64,000 nt of DNA. It comes from Emticicia sp. CRIBPO. GTDB taxonomy: Bacteria > Bacteroidota > Bacteroidia > Cytophagales > Spirosomataceae. The stretch spans positions 1 through 64,000 of the forward strand of contig NZ_JAAAKV010000013.1 of assembly GCF_009905725.1 (NCBI RefSeq), read 5' to 3'. The translations under genes and the position numbers were made by a program. This document shows, piece after piece, positions 26,342-34,110 of this stretch. Within the stretch, counting starts at the first letter, position 1, and each line of letters starts with the position of its first letter. The notes under the pieces were generated by a model. The model made no database searches, was not told the origin of the DNA, and worked only from the letters and a program-made list of their open reading frames with translations.

Positions 26342-26445
26342 AGCAGTTTTCCAGCGTCTTCAGATGCACCGGAAGGCGTAATGAGGTCTCTGACCTATGG
26401 CTGTTTTGGTATCCTGAATAGCAATATCTCACCTCACGAGCTCTA

Positions 26446-26490
26446 AATTGGAGCCCTGACCCTCCAAATCCGGGCTTCGGAGCTCCAATT
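26446..26490. terminator. Inverted repeat between convergent genes
   Basis: AATTGGAGC (26446-26454) pairs with GCTCCAATT (26482-26490) over a GC-rich inner loop that can fold further. It lies between the convergent Crp-type and TPR genes and probably ends transcription. Pairing is weaker than in the other terminators of the window. Confidence 0.4.
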
Positions 26491-26525
26491 GATTCATTTG
26501 CTTCCGGGTTACTTTTTTATCATCA

Positions 26526-28241
26526 TCATCTGATAATACTGGATGATGAGGCGATTTTCATGTCGGCGTATTTCCACGCTTTGTCAAAATCGGATCTGGC
26601 CGATTGTGCTCCTTTGTCATTTTTCTGAAGAGCCAGCGAATTGTATAACCCGATCAGTGCCCAGCCGTTTTTCCTCCATGTTCGCAGATCTTCCTGGTAT
26701 ACTTTTTCTGCTTCACTGTATTTCCCGGCTTTAAGATATACTGCTCCCAGATGATGCCTGACGGAGAAAAACCAGTCCGGCGGTTCATTGTAATTGAGAA
26801 GGTCTTCAATCGCAACCGCCTGTTTAAGCAAGGTGATAGATTGTTCAAGGTTGTTTTGTCTTGCCGCTACACCTGCTGCCAGTACTTTCGAGGCAATCTG
26901 CACAAGGTCGGCCGTGGTGTTGATGCCCCAGATGGTCAGCTGCTGCAGCGTGGTATCTGTCGCTAATCTGTTGAGGGTGTTCAGTTCCAGTTTGGCATTC
27001 GGCAGATCATCTTTGCCCAGGTAAGCCATCCCTCTGGCGTAGTGCCATACCGCCTGCGGATACACGAGGTCCTTCGGTGGAGGTGGCAGCGAAAACAATG
27101 CATCCCACATCGATAATTTTGCCCCTACATAATACGGGATAGTATAATAGTGCTGCAACGTGCCCCATTCGGGCAGGTGCATAATGTCTTTTGCCGTATG
27201 TTTTTGTAATTCGATGGCCGCTTTCCACGCCAATGCCGAATTACCTTCCAGGGTAGCCGTGGCAGTTAAAAAATGATAATTATGAGGATAATAACTCAAA
27301 GGATAAATGCCCTGAGCGTGACAGGCTGTGGTATACAGGCTGTCTGCTTCTACAGCCCTGATATTGGAAAGCGTGCCAAGGTGATAGTCACCCGTGTTAA
27401 TATAAATATGTGAGGGCATGTGTAGCAGGTGTCCTGATCCCGGTACCAGGGTGTCCAGTAATTTTGCACTCGCCAGGGCTCTTTCAGGAGTCGCGGAGGC
27501 TTCGAGAGCGTGTATATAAAAATGGTGGGAACCGGGATGTCTGGGATTGGTCTTCATCAGGTGTTCCAATACCGACGTCAGATCCGGGGTCCAGGGCCTG
27601 GGCTTTTTTGTTTCCTTATCATATAAATCCCAGGGGTGGAGGTCCATCATGGCTTCAGCATAAAGTGCACCGATATCCGGGTCGGAAGGAAACTGAGCAT
27701 ACACTTTTTTCATCGCCTCAGAATAGGCTACGTCCAGTGCACTGCGGTCTTCGGGTGGGTTGGCAGCATAGCGGACTGTCAACGCATTGATCAGTGCCTT
27801 TTCTTTTGGTGTACAGTTCTTTGAAAGGGATTTTGCTTTGACAACGGCATCGTAGGCCCGTTGAAAGTTGTCTTTTTCCATGCCGCCGTTATAGTTGGGT
27901 CCCAGCACATAAGCATAGCCCCAGTAGGCCATGGCACAGGAGGAATCCAGCCGGGTAGCTTCAAAAAACGACCTTGCTGCTTCTGCATGGTTGAAGCCGT
28001 AAGCCAGCATTAATCCCTGGTTAAAATAGTATTGCACTTCTTCATTACCTGTTGAGATTTTGAAGTCAAGGCCTTCCAGACCTTTGAATTTCGGGGCTTT
28101 TTTGCCGGAGGTGTACCAGTCCTGATCGGTAGTGACGGTGTTATAGCATCCGGTAATCTGGGATTCTTTTTCTTTGGCTTCTTTTTTCGGGGTACAGGCA
28201 AAGAGTAATAAAATGGAAAGTGAGGTAAAAATCCTGGCCAT
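26526..28241 (-). CDS. TPR-repeat lipoprotein of unknown role
   Basis: The 571-residue protein has a lipobox at the N-terminus (IFTSLSILLLFAC, Cys16) followed by a Lys/Glu-rich linker. The body is helical TPR repeats: 'VQYYFNQGLMLAYGFNHAEAARSFFEA' begins the first clear pair (~70-96), and C-terminal repeats include 'HHLGAVYLKAGKYSEAEKVYQEDL' (~505-528). Between them lies a conserved-looking region with 'HPGSHHFYIHALEAS', 'LLHMPSHIYINTGDY' and 'HNYHFL', rich in histidine. Proteins of this type are widespread in Bacteroidota and proteobacteria, but their job is unknown. The His-rich central part could bind a metal. It is alone in its operon. Confidence 0.8.
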   Translation of the reverse strand: MARIFTSLSILLLFACTPKKEAKEKESQITGCYNTVTTDQDWYTSGKKAPKFKGLEGLDFKISTGNEEVQYYFNQGLMLAYGFNHAEAARSFFEATRLDSSCAMAYWGYAYVLGPNYNGGMEKDNFQRAYDAVVKAKSLSKNCTPKEKALINALTVRYAANPPEDRSALDVAYSEAMKKVYAQFPSDPDIGALYAEAMMDLHPWDLYDKETKKPRPWTPDLTSVLEHLMKTNPRHPGSHHFYIHALEASATPERALASAKLLDTLVPGSGHLLHMPSHIYINTGDYHLGTLSNIRAVEADSLYTTACHAQGIYPLSYYPHNYHFLTATATLEGNSALAWKAAIELQKHTAKDIMHLPEWGTLQHYYTIPYYVGAKLSMWDALFSLPPPPKDLVYPQAVWHYARGMAYLGKDDLPNAKLELNTLNRLATDTTLQQLTIWGINTTADLVQIASKVLAAGVAARQNNLEQSITLLKQAVAIEDLLNYNEPPDWFFSVRHHLGAVYLKAGKYSEAEKVYQEDLRTWRKNGWALIGLYNSLALQKNDKGAQSARSDFDKAWKYADMKIASSSSIIR

Positions 28242-28706
28242 GGCAATAATCCGGTTTATTCATGTTACTAAAAACTCGCACGGCGTTTCGGCGGCCCGGT
28301 GAAACAAGGGAACAGGAATGAGAACTTTGATCAGGCTGGCAAAACGGCTTAACTCTCACTAAATTAGGGAAATAAAAGCAAAAATCAAGTGTTTTGATGG
28401 TAAAAGCACAAAAAAACAAGAGGCTGAAGGCGATTTTCTTTAAGCAGATGTTGCCTGATGATGAGGTCTTAAACAAAAATTGCCCCAAACCAGTGGAGCA
28501 ATTTTGCAATTTTCTCATTATTCAATCTATTACCCCGTCCCTTTCGGAATTCAGGGCATCTAACCACCTGATTAATTTCAGATTGAGAAGCGACTCTCAA
28601 AATGTGATAATCCAGTATTTTCTAACCCGCGTCCAAGGGTTCTTTTTTTATATGATTCTGCAACAAAAGTGAATACCCCTGTTGATGTTTTCACTTATTT
28701 TTTCAT

Positions 28707-28724
28707 TGTACAATCGATTGCACA
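28707..28724. promoter_or_regulatory. LacI-type operator candidate (orphan copy)
   Basis: TGTaCAATCGATTGcACA is symmetric at 16 of 18 positions and resembles LacI-family operators with a central CG. The core TnCAATCGATTGnA recurs at 31522-31535 before the GH95 operon. The nearest regulator gene is the LacI-type gene ending 330 bases downstream. Confidence 0.55.
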
Positions 28725-28838
28725 TTTAAATAATGCAATTTTTCATCCTTTTAACATGAAACAAGGGTTCTTAATACTTATACCTGTATTTGACCTGAAG
28801 TGAATCTATTATCTATTCGTGTATTGCCCAAATAACAA

Positions 28839-28855
28839 AGTGTCAATTTTACACA
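28839..28855. promoter_or_regulatory. AraR-type operator candidate (orphan copy)
   Basis: AGTGT-N7-ACACA matches the TGTGT-N7-ACACA motif at nine of ten arm positions with the same spacing. No gene starts nearby on either strand, and a terminator-like hairpin lies 12 bases further on. Confidence 0.5.
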
Positions 28856-28867
28856 ATTTAAAGCATG

Positions 28868-28898
28868 AAAACTACCGGATACCTTTCCGGTAGTTTTT
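28868..28898 (+). terminator. Rho-independent terminator-like hairpin
   Basis: AAAACTACCGGA pairs perfectly with TCCGGTAGTTTT (12 bp, 6-base loop) and is followed by T on the plus strand. No plus-strand gene precedes it. It might instead end minus-strand transcription from the LacI-type gene, though the T run is poorer in that direction. Confidence 0.7.
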
Positions 28899-29053
28899 AT
28901 ATCGGTAATTTTAAGAATTTTTTTAATGCCGGCGTGTCAATGACAGCGTTTCAGTTAAGCAGTCATAAAAGAAGTCTGAGGGGGATATTACGGAGGAGTT
29001 TCACAGAAAAGTACAATTGAACTCCGGAGCGGAGAGGTTTGTGACAGTATACT

Positions 29054-30085
29054 TCAGAGTATAAGCTTCATAGAGCTTTCCCTGATCAATATTTCACTTT
29101 GTATAATCTCTTCTTTTAAGTCTGTCGCACTACTTCCCTTGTGCAGAAGAAAGTCAAAGTAAATCTGTGCGGCTTGTTTGCCGAGAGCTTTACTTCTCTG
29201 ATCCACGGATGAAAGAGAAGGTTCGATGATCGGGGTGAATTCTTCGTTGGCAAAACCAAAGATCCCGAGGTTTTCAGGTACCTTTATGCCTAAATCTCTC
29301 GCAACATGCCAGACACCCAGCGACTGGTGGTCTGAGGTGGTGAAGAAAGCATCCGGCGGGTGGCTTACCGACATTAATTCCCGGGCAGCTTCCGTAGCTT
29401 TTTCCTGTGAGAGGACATCGTCAATAATAAAATTTTCAGGTATCTGTAAATCATATTCCTCTATAGCCTGGATATAGCCTTCCTTCCGTCTCCTGAAAGT
29501 GGTAAGATGGCTGGGGCCTCCCAGAAAGGCGATTCTGCGGTAACCTTGTTCAATCAGGAGCCTGGCAATGCTGTAGGAAACTTCCTTGTTGTCATTAAGA
29601 ACCTTGTAGCTGTTTACCTCATCCATGCACCTGTCAAACTGGATCAGATCAATATTGTGTTTTCTGATGTTTTCCAGATGTGATACGGACTGTGTTTCAG
29701 CGGATACGGAGATCATGATGCAATTCACTCCCTGGTGGATAAGGGTATCTATGGCTTTACACTCCTGGGAGAAAGACTCATGCGACTGGCAGATGATCAG
29801 GCTGTAATTGTTTTTAAAGCACACTTCTTCAATGCCGGCGATGGCTTCTGAGAAAAAATACCGGTTGATATGCGGGACAATAACCCCGATAGTATTGGAA
29901 GAGCCCTGACGCAGGTTAGCGGCCTGCGAATTGTGTTTGTAATTCAGCTCCTGTGCTTTTTTCTTTACCCTGTCTATGACTTTTTTATTAATAGAAGGGT
30001 GATCATTCAAAGCCCTTGAAATGTATGAGGGTGAAATGTCCAGCTCCCTGGCCAGATCATAAATGGTGATTCTCTTTCGGCTCAT
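29054..30085 (-). CDS. LacI/GalR-family transcriptional regulator
   Basis: The 343-residue protein has the LacI N-terminal DNA-binding domain ('ITIYDLARELDISPSYISRALN', residues ~5-26, hinge helix 'AANLRQGSSNTIGVIVPHI') and a periplasmic-binding-like effector domain with 'YFFSEAIAGIEEVC', 'GGPSHLTTFRRRKEGY' and 'DAFFTTSDHQSLGV'. It binds a sugar or sugar derivative and represses or activates transcription. It is transcribed away from the zinc dehydrogenase and the glycoside hydrolase run, and a CG-centred dyad typical of this family lies before GH95 (31522) and in the interval downstream (28707). A local regulator of the hydrolase operon is therefore likely. The effector could be L-galactose, D-xylose or a derived acid. 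Confidence 0.92.
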   Translation of the reverse strand: MSRKRITIYDLARELDISPSYISRALNDHPSINKKVIDRVKKKAQELNYKHNSQAANLRQGSSNTIGVIVPHINRYFFSEAIAGIEEVCFKNNYSLIICQSHESFSQECKAIDTLIHQGVNCIMISVSAETQSVSHLENIRKHNIDLIQFDRCMDEVNSYKVLNDNKEVSYSIARLLIEQGYRRIAFLGGPSHLTTFRRRKEGYIQAIEEYDLQIPENFIIDDVLSQEKATEAARELMSVSHPPDAFFTTSDHQSLGVWHVARDLGIKVPENLGIFGFANEEFTPIIEPSLSSVDQRSKALGKQAAQIYFDFLLHKGSSATDLKEEIIQSEILIRESSMKLIL

Positions 30086-30366
30086 GTAAGCGGTTTGTCC
30101 TGGAACGGAATTCCTAAAGTGGCTATCTTTGGAAACGACCTGATGCTATCTGTTGAATAATACACCAAATATAAGATGTTTTGAGAATATTTACCCGATA
30201 TATTTAATATAAATACCCGCATAAAGGTATTTAAAGCGTAACTGAATTAGCTGTTTTCCGGTCAGTTTGAATCTGATTTGAGTAAAAGCGGCCTCAGCAC
30301 CGGGTGAGAAATTACAAGGCCTTCAAATTTGTAATTATTTATGTATTATATATTAATTATTGTATT

Positions 30367-30374
30367 TATATTTG
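30367..30374 (+). promoter_or_regulatory. -7 promoter element of the dehydrogenase gene
   Basis: TATATTTG matches TAnnTTTG at every defined position, 103 bases before the start codon. Its last two bases overlap the operator-like dyad at 30373-30389, so binding there would block initiation. No clear -33 element is seen. Confidence 0.5.
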
Positions 30375-30389
30375 TGTTTAATTGACACA
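30373..30389. promoter_or_regulatory. AraR-type operator candidate (dehydrogenase gene)
   Basis: TGTGT-TTAATTG-ACACA is a perfect 5-bp inverted repeat with a 7-base spacer. The same arrangement precedes araB and the arabinose-locus susC, which points to one regulator, most simply the AraR protein encoded at 61498. Confidence 0.65.
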
Positions 30390-30476
30390 TATTAATTTGT
30401 TACTTAAACGTCCGGATCATCATCAATATTGGCCGGAAACGGAGGAGGTTTCTTTCACTATTTATAGAAAATAAAG

Positions 30477-31505
30477 ATGAAAGCATTGGTTTGTAATCAA
30501 CCTGGTGAGTTCGAATATAGTATTAAAGCCAGGCCTGAGCTTGATAAGGGAAAAGCTATTATTAAAATAAAGCGTATCGGAATCTGCGGAACAGATTTGC
30601 ATGCCTACGAGGGGACCCAGCCTTTTTTTACTTATCCCAGGATATTGGGTCATGAGCTTTCGGGCTTACTGGTAGACTTTGACGGGGTTCAGGGGTTTAA
30701 CGGCGGCGAGGCTGTTACTTTTTTGCCGTATTTCAATTGTGGTGAATGTGTAGCCTGCAGGGCAGGAAAGCCTAATTGCTGTACTCAGATTCAGGTATGT
30801 GGTGTGCATGTGGACGGTGGGATGACGGAGTATATTGCTGTGCCATCTTCTTCTTTAGTACATGGTGAAGGGCTGAGTTATGACGAACTGGCACTTGTGG
30901 AGCCTCTGGCTATCGGAGCTCATGGCGTGAAAAGGGCAGATATAAAAAACGGGGAATTTGTACTTGTGATAGGTGCAGGTCCCATAGGCCTGGGCACCAT
31001 GGAATTTGTGAGGATTGCCGGAGGAAAAACCATTGCGATGGATGTGAACGAACATCGTCTGCAGTTTTGCCGGGAAAACCTGGATGTGCGTCATACCGTA
31101 AATGCCGGGTCCGAAAATGTAACGGAGCAACTGATGCAAATAACCAATGGTGATATGCCTACAGTTATCATTGATGCAACGGGCAACCTCAATGCCATAA
31201 ACAATGCTTTTCAATACATGGCCCATGGGGCAAGGTATGTTCTGGTCGGACTTCAGAAAGGAGATATCTCATTTGCACATCCTGAATTTCATAAGAGGGA
31301 AGGCACCTTAATGAGTAGCCGGAATGCTACGCGACAGGACTTTGAACATGTCATAAGCTGCCTGAAGAAGAAAAAAATAGACCCGACAAAATACATTACC
31401 CACAGGGTGAAGTTTGATGAAGTCAAGCACGAATTTGAAAACTGGCTTAACCCTGAAAATGGTGTGATCAAGGCCATGATTGAGATGCCGAATTCGCCTA
31501 TATAA
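30477..31505 (+). CDS. Zinc-dependent alcohol/polyol dehydrogenase (L-galactonate dehydrogenase-like)
   Basis: The 342-residue protein is a medium-chain dehydrogenase. Catalytic zinc ligands are C37 (GICGTD) and H59-E60 (GHE); a structural zinc site is formed by C88, C91, C94 and C102; the Rossmann motif GAGPIGLG lies at ~165-172. It lacks a signal peptide and is cytoplasmic. Overall sequence resembles the sugar-acid/polyol oxidoreductase branch (L-galactonate or L-gulonate 5-dehydrogenase, YjjN-like). It could oxidise a product of L-galactose or L-fucose released by the GH95 enzyme, or an arabinose/xylose-derived polyol. It lies between the LacI-type gene and GH95 and has its own AraR-type dyad, so it belongs to the arabinose-responsive set. 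Confidence 0.85.
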   Translation: MKALVCNQPGEFEYSIKARPELDKGKAIIKIKRIGICGTDLHAYEGTQPFFTYPRILGHELSGLLVDFDGVQGFNGGEAVTFLPYFNCGECVACRAGKPNCCTQIQVCGVHVDGGMTEYIAVPSSSLVHGEGLSYDELALVEPLAIGAHGVKRADIKNGEFVLVIGAGPIGLGTMEFVRIAGGKTIAMDVNEHRLQFCRENLDVRHTVNAGSENVTEQLMQITNGDMPTVIIDATGNLNAINNAFQYMAHGARYVLVGLQKGDISFAHPEFHKREGTLMSSRNATRQDFEHVISCLKKKKIDPTKYITHRVKFDEVKHEFENWLNPENGVIKAMIEMPNSPI

Positions 31506-31521
31506 TTTTTGTATTCAATTA

Positions 31522-31535
31522 TTCAATCGATTGTA
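31522..31535. promoter_or_regulatory. LacI-type operator candidate (GH95 operon)
   Basis: The core CAATCGATTG is a perfect 10-bp palindrome flanked by symmetric T and A, as in the copy at 28707-28724. It lies about 100 bases before the GH95 start and is the only dyad seen before the five-gene hydrolase run. Confidence 0.6.
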
Positions 31536-31635
31536 AATAACGATACGAAGGCTTGCATTTAGATTTAGCCAAACTAACCGGGGCTACAGGACTGCAATAA
31601 AAATTAAAAAACAACCCGACCTTAAAATTAATTGT

Positions 31636-34095
31636 ATGAGAAAAACTATCTTTTTTTGTCTTCTTCTGACTTCTGCAGCTTGTTTTGGTCAAGAGAGCAA
31701 AAGACTGAAGCTTTGGTACACACAGCCTGCAGGTCAGACCTGGGAAAATGCACTTCCGATAGGCAACGGCCGGCAAGGGGCCATGATTTATGGTAATGTC
31801 GAAAAAGAGGTGATCCAGCTGAATGAGCATACTGTGTGGAGTGGTGGGCCTAACCGGAATGATAACCCTGCTGCATTGGCTTCTTTGCCTGAAATCCGGA
31901 AACTGATTTTTGATGGGAAACACAAAGAGGCGGAAACGCTGGCCAATAAGACCATCATCACCAAAAAATCCCATGGACAAATGTTTCAGCCGGTAGGCCA
32001 TCTTAACCTGACTTTTACAGGGCATGAAAATTTTACTGATTATTACCGTGAACTGGACATAGAGAAAGCGATCAGTAAAACAACTTATAAGGTCAACGGG
32101 GTCACTTATACCCGTGAAGCCATTGCTTCTTTTGGCGACAGGGTAATTGTCGTGAAAATTTCCTCAAGTAAACCCGGGAGTGTCTCTTTCTCTGCTCACT
32201 ATAGCTCCGCTCAGCGAAACAAAGCTTATGCCGTAAGCCCGTCCGGAGACCTTACCATCTCAGGGACGACCAGTGACCACGAAGGCGTAAAAAGCCAGAT
32301 CAGGTTTAAGGGAATGACACGGATTAAAACGGAAGGGGGGAAAGTAAGTACTACAGATACCTCATTGAATGTTTCGGGAGCCGATGCTGCTTTTTTGTTT
32401 ATCTCTATCGCTACGAACTTCAATAATTACCACGATGTCAGCGGGGATGAAAAAAAGAGGGCAAATGACTTTCTTGATAAATCTTCCGGAAAGAAATATG
32501 CTGCTATTCTCAGTGCTCATATTGCCGGGTACCAAAAATACTTTAACAGGGTGAAAATCGACCTGGGGAATACGACGGCCGCTGATTTGCCTACGGACCA
32601 GCGTCTGAAAAACTTCAGAACTGCTGATGACCCGGCACTGGTTTCACTTTACTATCAGTATGGCAGATACCTGCTGATTTCCTCTTCGCAGCCCGGCGGA
32701 CAGGCTGCCAACCTGCAGGGAATCTGGAACAGCCGGATCAATCCTCCGTGGGACAGTAAGTACACCATTAATATCAATGCCCAGATGAATTACTGGCCGG
32801 CCGAGAAAACCAATCTCCCGGAACTACACGAGCCTTTCCTTCAATTGATCAAGGAACTGTCAGAAACAGGCCGGGAAACAGCCAGGGAAATGTACGGAGC
32901 AAGAGGCTGGATGGCCCATCATAATACAGACATCTGGCGTGCCACCGGAGCAATCGACGGGGCTTTCTGGGGAATGTGGACAGGTGGCGGAGGCTGGTTA
33001 AGCCAGCATTTATGGGAACATTACCTTTATAACGGGGATAAAAATTATTTAACGTCTGTTTATCCCGCCATTAAAGGGGCGGCTCTCTTTTATGTGGATT
33101 TCCTGGTTGAACATCCGCAATACAAATGGCTCGTAGTGAATCCGGGCAGTTCACCTGAAAACGCCCCGAAAATCCATGGCGGCTCTTCGCTTGATGCCGG
33201 AACTACCATGGACAACCAGATTGTATACGACGCCTTCAGCACAGCCATCCGGGCTGCAGGAATACTCGGGAAAGATGCGGGTTTTGCAGATACATTGAAA
33301 CAATGGAGAAGCCGTCTGCCTCCAATGCACATCGGGCAGCATAATCAGCTACAGGAATGGCTCGATGATGTGGATGACCCCGAGGATCATCACCGACACG
33401 TATCCCACCTTTACGGCTTGTATCCATCCAATCAGATTTCGGCATACAATACCCCGGAATTATTTGCCGCCAGTCGCAACACCCTGATTCAGCGTGGGGA
33501 TGTGTCTACCGGCTGGAGCATGGGGTGGAAAGTAAACTGGTGGGCAAAAATGCAGGACGGAAACCACGCCTATCGGCTGATCCAGAACCAGCTTACACCT
33601 CTTGGGGTGAATCCTGGTGGCGGAGGTACTTACAATAACCTGTTTGATGCCCATCCGCCTTTTCAGATAGACGGCAATTTTGGTTGTACTTCCGGGATCA
33701 CTGAAATGCTCATGCAGAGTTCTGACGGAGCGATTCACCTGCTTCCCGCCCTTCCTGACGCCTGGCCTTCCGGTAGTATCACAGGGCTGCGGGCCATTGG
33801 CGGTTTTGAGATCGTCGAGATGCAGTGGAAGCAATCCAAACTGGTAAAACTCGTGGTAAAATCCAATCTGGGAGGAAATCTGAGGTTACGCCTGCCGAAT
33901 GCATTGAAACAAACAAACGGTTCGGGTATTAAAATGGCCAAAGGAACTAACACCAACCCTTTTTATTATACCGAAAAAACATCCGCCCCGGTCATATCAG
34001 ACAAATCAACCATCAAGCCGCTGCAGTTAAAAGAAACAGTGCTGGTGGACGTGGAAACTGCTAAAGGGAAATTATACACATTTATTTCAAAATGA
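31636..34095 (+). CDS. GH95 alpha-L-fucosidase / alpha-L-galactosidase
   Basis: The 819-residue protein has a signal peptide (FFCLLLTSAACFGQ) and the full GH95 layout: an N-terminal beta domain starting 'LWYTQPAGQTWENALPIGNGRQGAM', an (alpha/alpha)6 barrel and a C-terminal beta domain. Key barrel segments are 'NINAQMNYWPAEKTNL' (Asn residues that activate water), 'NPGSSPENAP' with the general acid E508, and 'FQIDGNFGCTSGI' with a conserved Asp. It inverts alpha-1,2-fucosyl or, in plant-glycan loci, alpha-L-galactosyl linkages. In an arabinose-centred locus a terminal L-galactose on arabinoxylan side chains is a plausible target. It leads the hydrolase run (15-base gap to the next gene) and has a LacI-type dyad upstream. 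Confidence 0.94.
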   Translation: MRKTIFFCLLLTSAACFGQESKRLKLWYTQPAGQTWENALPIGNGRQGAMIYGNVEKEVIQLNEHTVWSGGPNRNDNPAALASLPEIRKLIFDGKHKEAETLANKTIITKKSHGQMFQPVGHLNLTFTGHENFTDYYRELDIEKAISKTTYKVNGVTYTREAIASFGDRVIVVKISSSKPGSVSFSAHYSSAQRNKAYAVSPSGDLTISGTTSDHEGVKSQIRFKGMTRIKTEGGKVSTTDTSLNVSGADAAFLFISIATNFNNYHDVSGDEKKRANDFLDKSSGKKYAAILSAHIAGYQKYFNRVKIDLGNTTAADLPTDQRLKNFRTADDPALVSLYYQYGRYLLISSSQPGGQAANLQGIWNSRINPPWDSKYTININAQMNYWPAEKTNLPELHEPFLQLIKELSETGRETAREMYGARGWMAHHNTDIWRATGAIDGAFWGMWTGGGGWLSQHLWEHYLYNGDKNYLTSVYPAIKGAALFYVDFLVEHPQYKWLVVNPGSSPENAPKIHGGSSLDAGTTMDNQIVYDAFSTAIRAAGILGKDAGFADTLKQWRSRLPPMHIGQHNQLQEWLDDVDDPEDHHRHVSHLYGLYPSNQISAYNTPELFAASRNTLIQRGDVSTGWSMGWKVNWWAKMQDGNHAYRLIQNQLTPLGVNPGGGGTYNNLFDAHPPFQIDGNFGCTSGITEMLMQSSDGAIHLLPALPDAWPSGSITGLRAIGGFEIVEMQWKQSKLVKLVVKSNLGGNLRLRLPNALKQTNGSGIKMAKGTNTNPFYYTEKTSAPVISDKSTIKPLQLKETVLVDVETAKGKLYTFISK

Positions 34096-34110
34096 TTTTT
34101 TTAACACCTA

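Larger units (their letters stand above)
28242..29053. other. 812-base gene-less interval with two operator-like dyads and a hairpin
   Basis: This interval between the TPR lipoprotein start and the LacI-type gene end holds no convincing CDS. It contains a TnCAATCGATTGnA dyad (28707-28724), a TGTGT-N7-ACACA-type dyad (28839-28855) and a terminator-like hairpin (28868-28898), each listed separately. A 15-codon frame from 28756 is the only start between the two dyads. It may encode a regulated small RNA or be the remnant of a lost gene. Confidence 0.5.
30086..30476. other. Divergent promoter region of the LacI-type and dehydrogenase genes
   Basis: This 391-base AT-rich region contains a TATATTTG promoter element and an overlapping TGTGT-N7-ACACA dyad on the dehydrogenase side. 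The remainder shows no further dyad or RNA gene, and I could not place the LacI-type promoter. Confidence 0.5.

Noticed and set aside
28394-28672. 92-codon plus-strand frame in the gene-less interval
   Set aside because: It begins at TTG, has no recognisable domain, overlaps the promoter side of the TPR gene and has an unnatural composition; probably chance.
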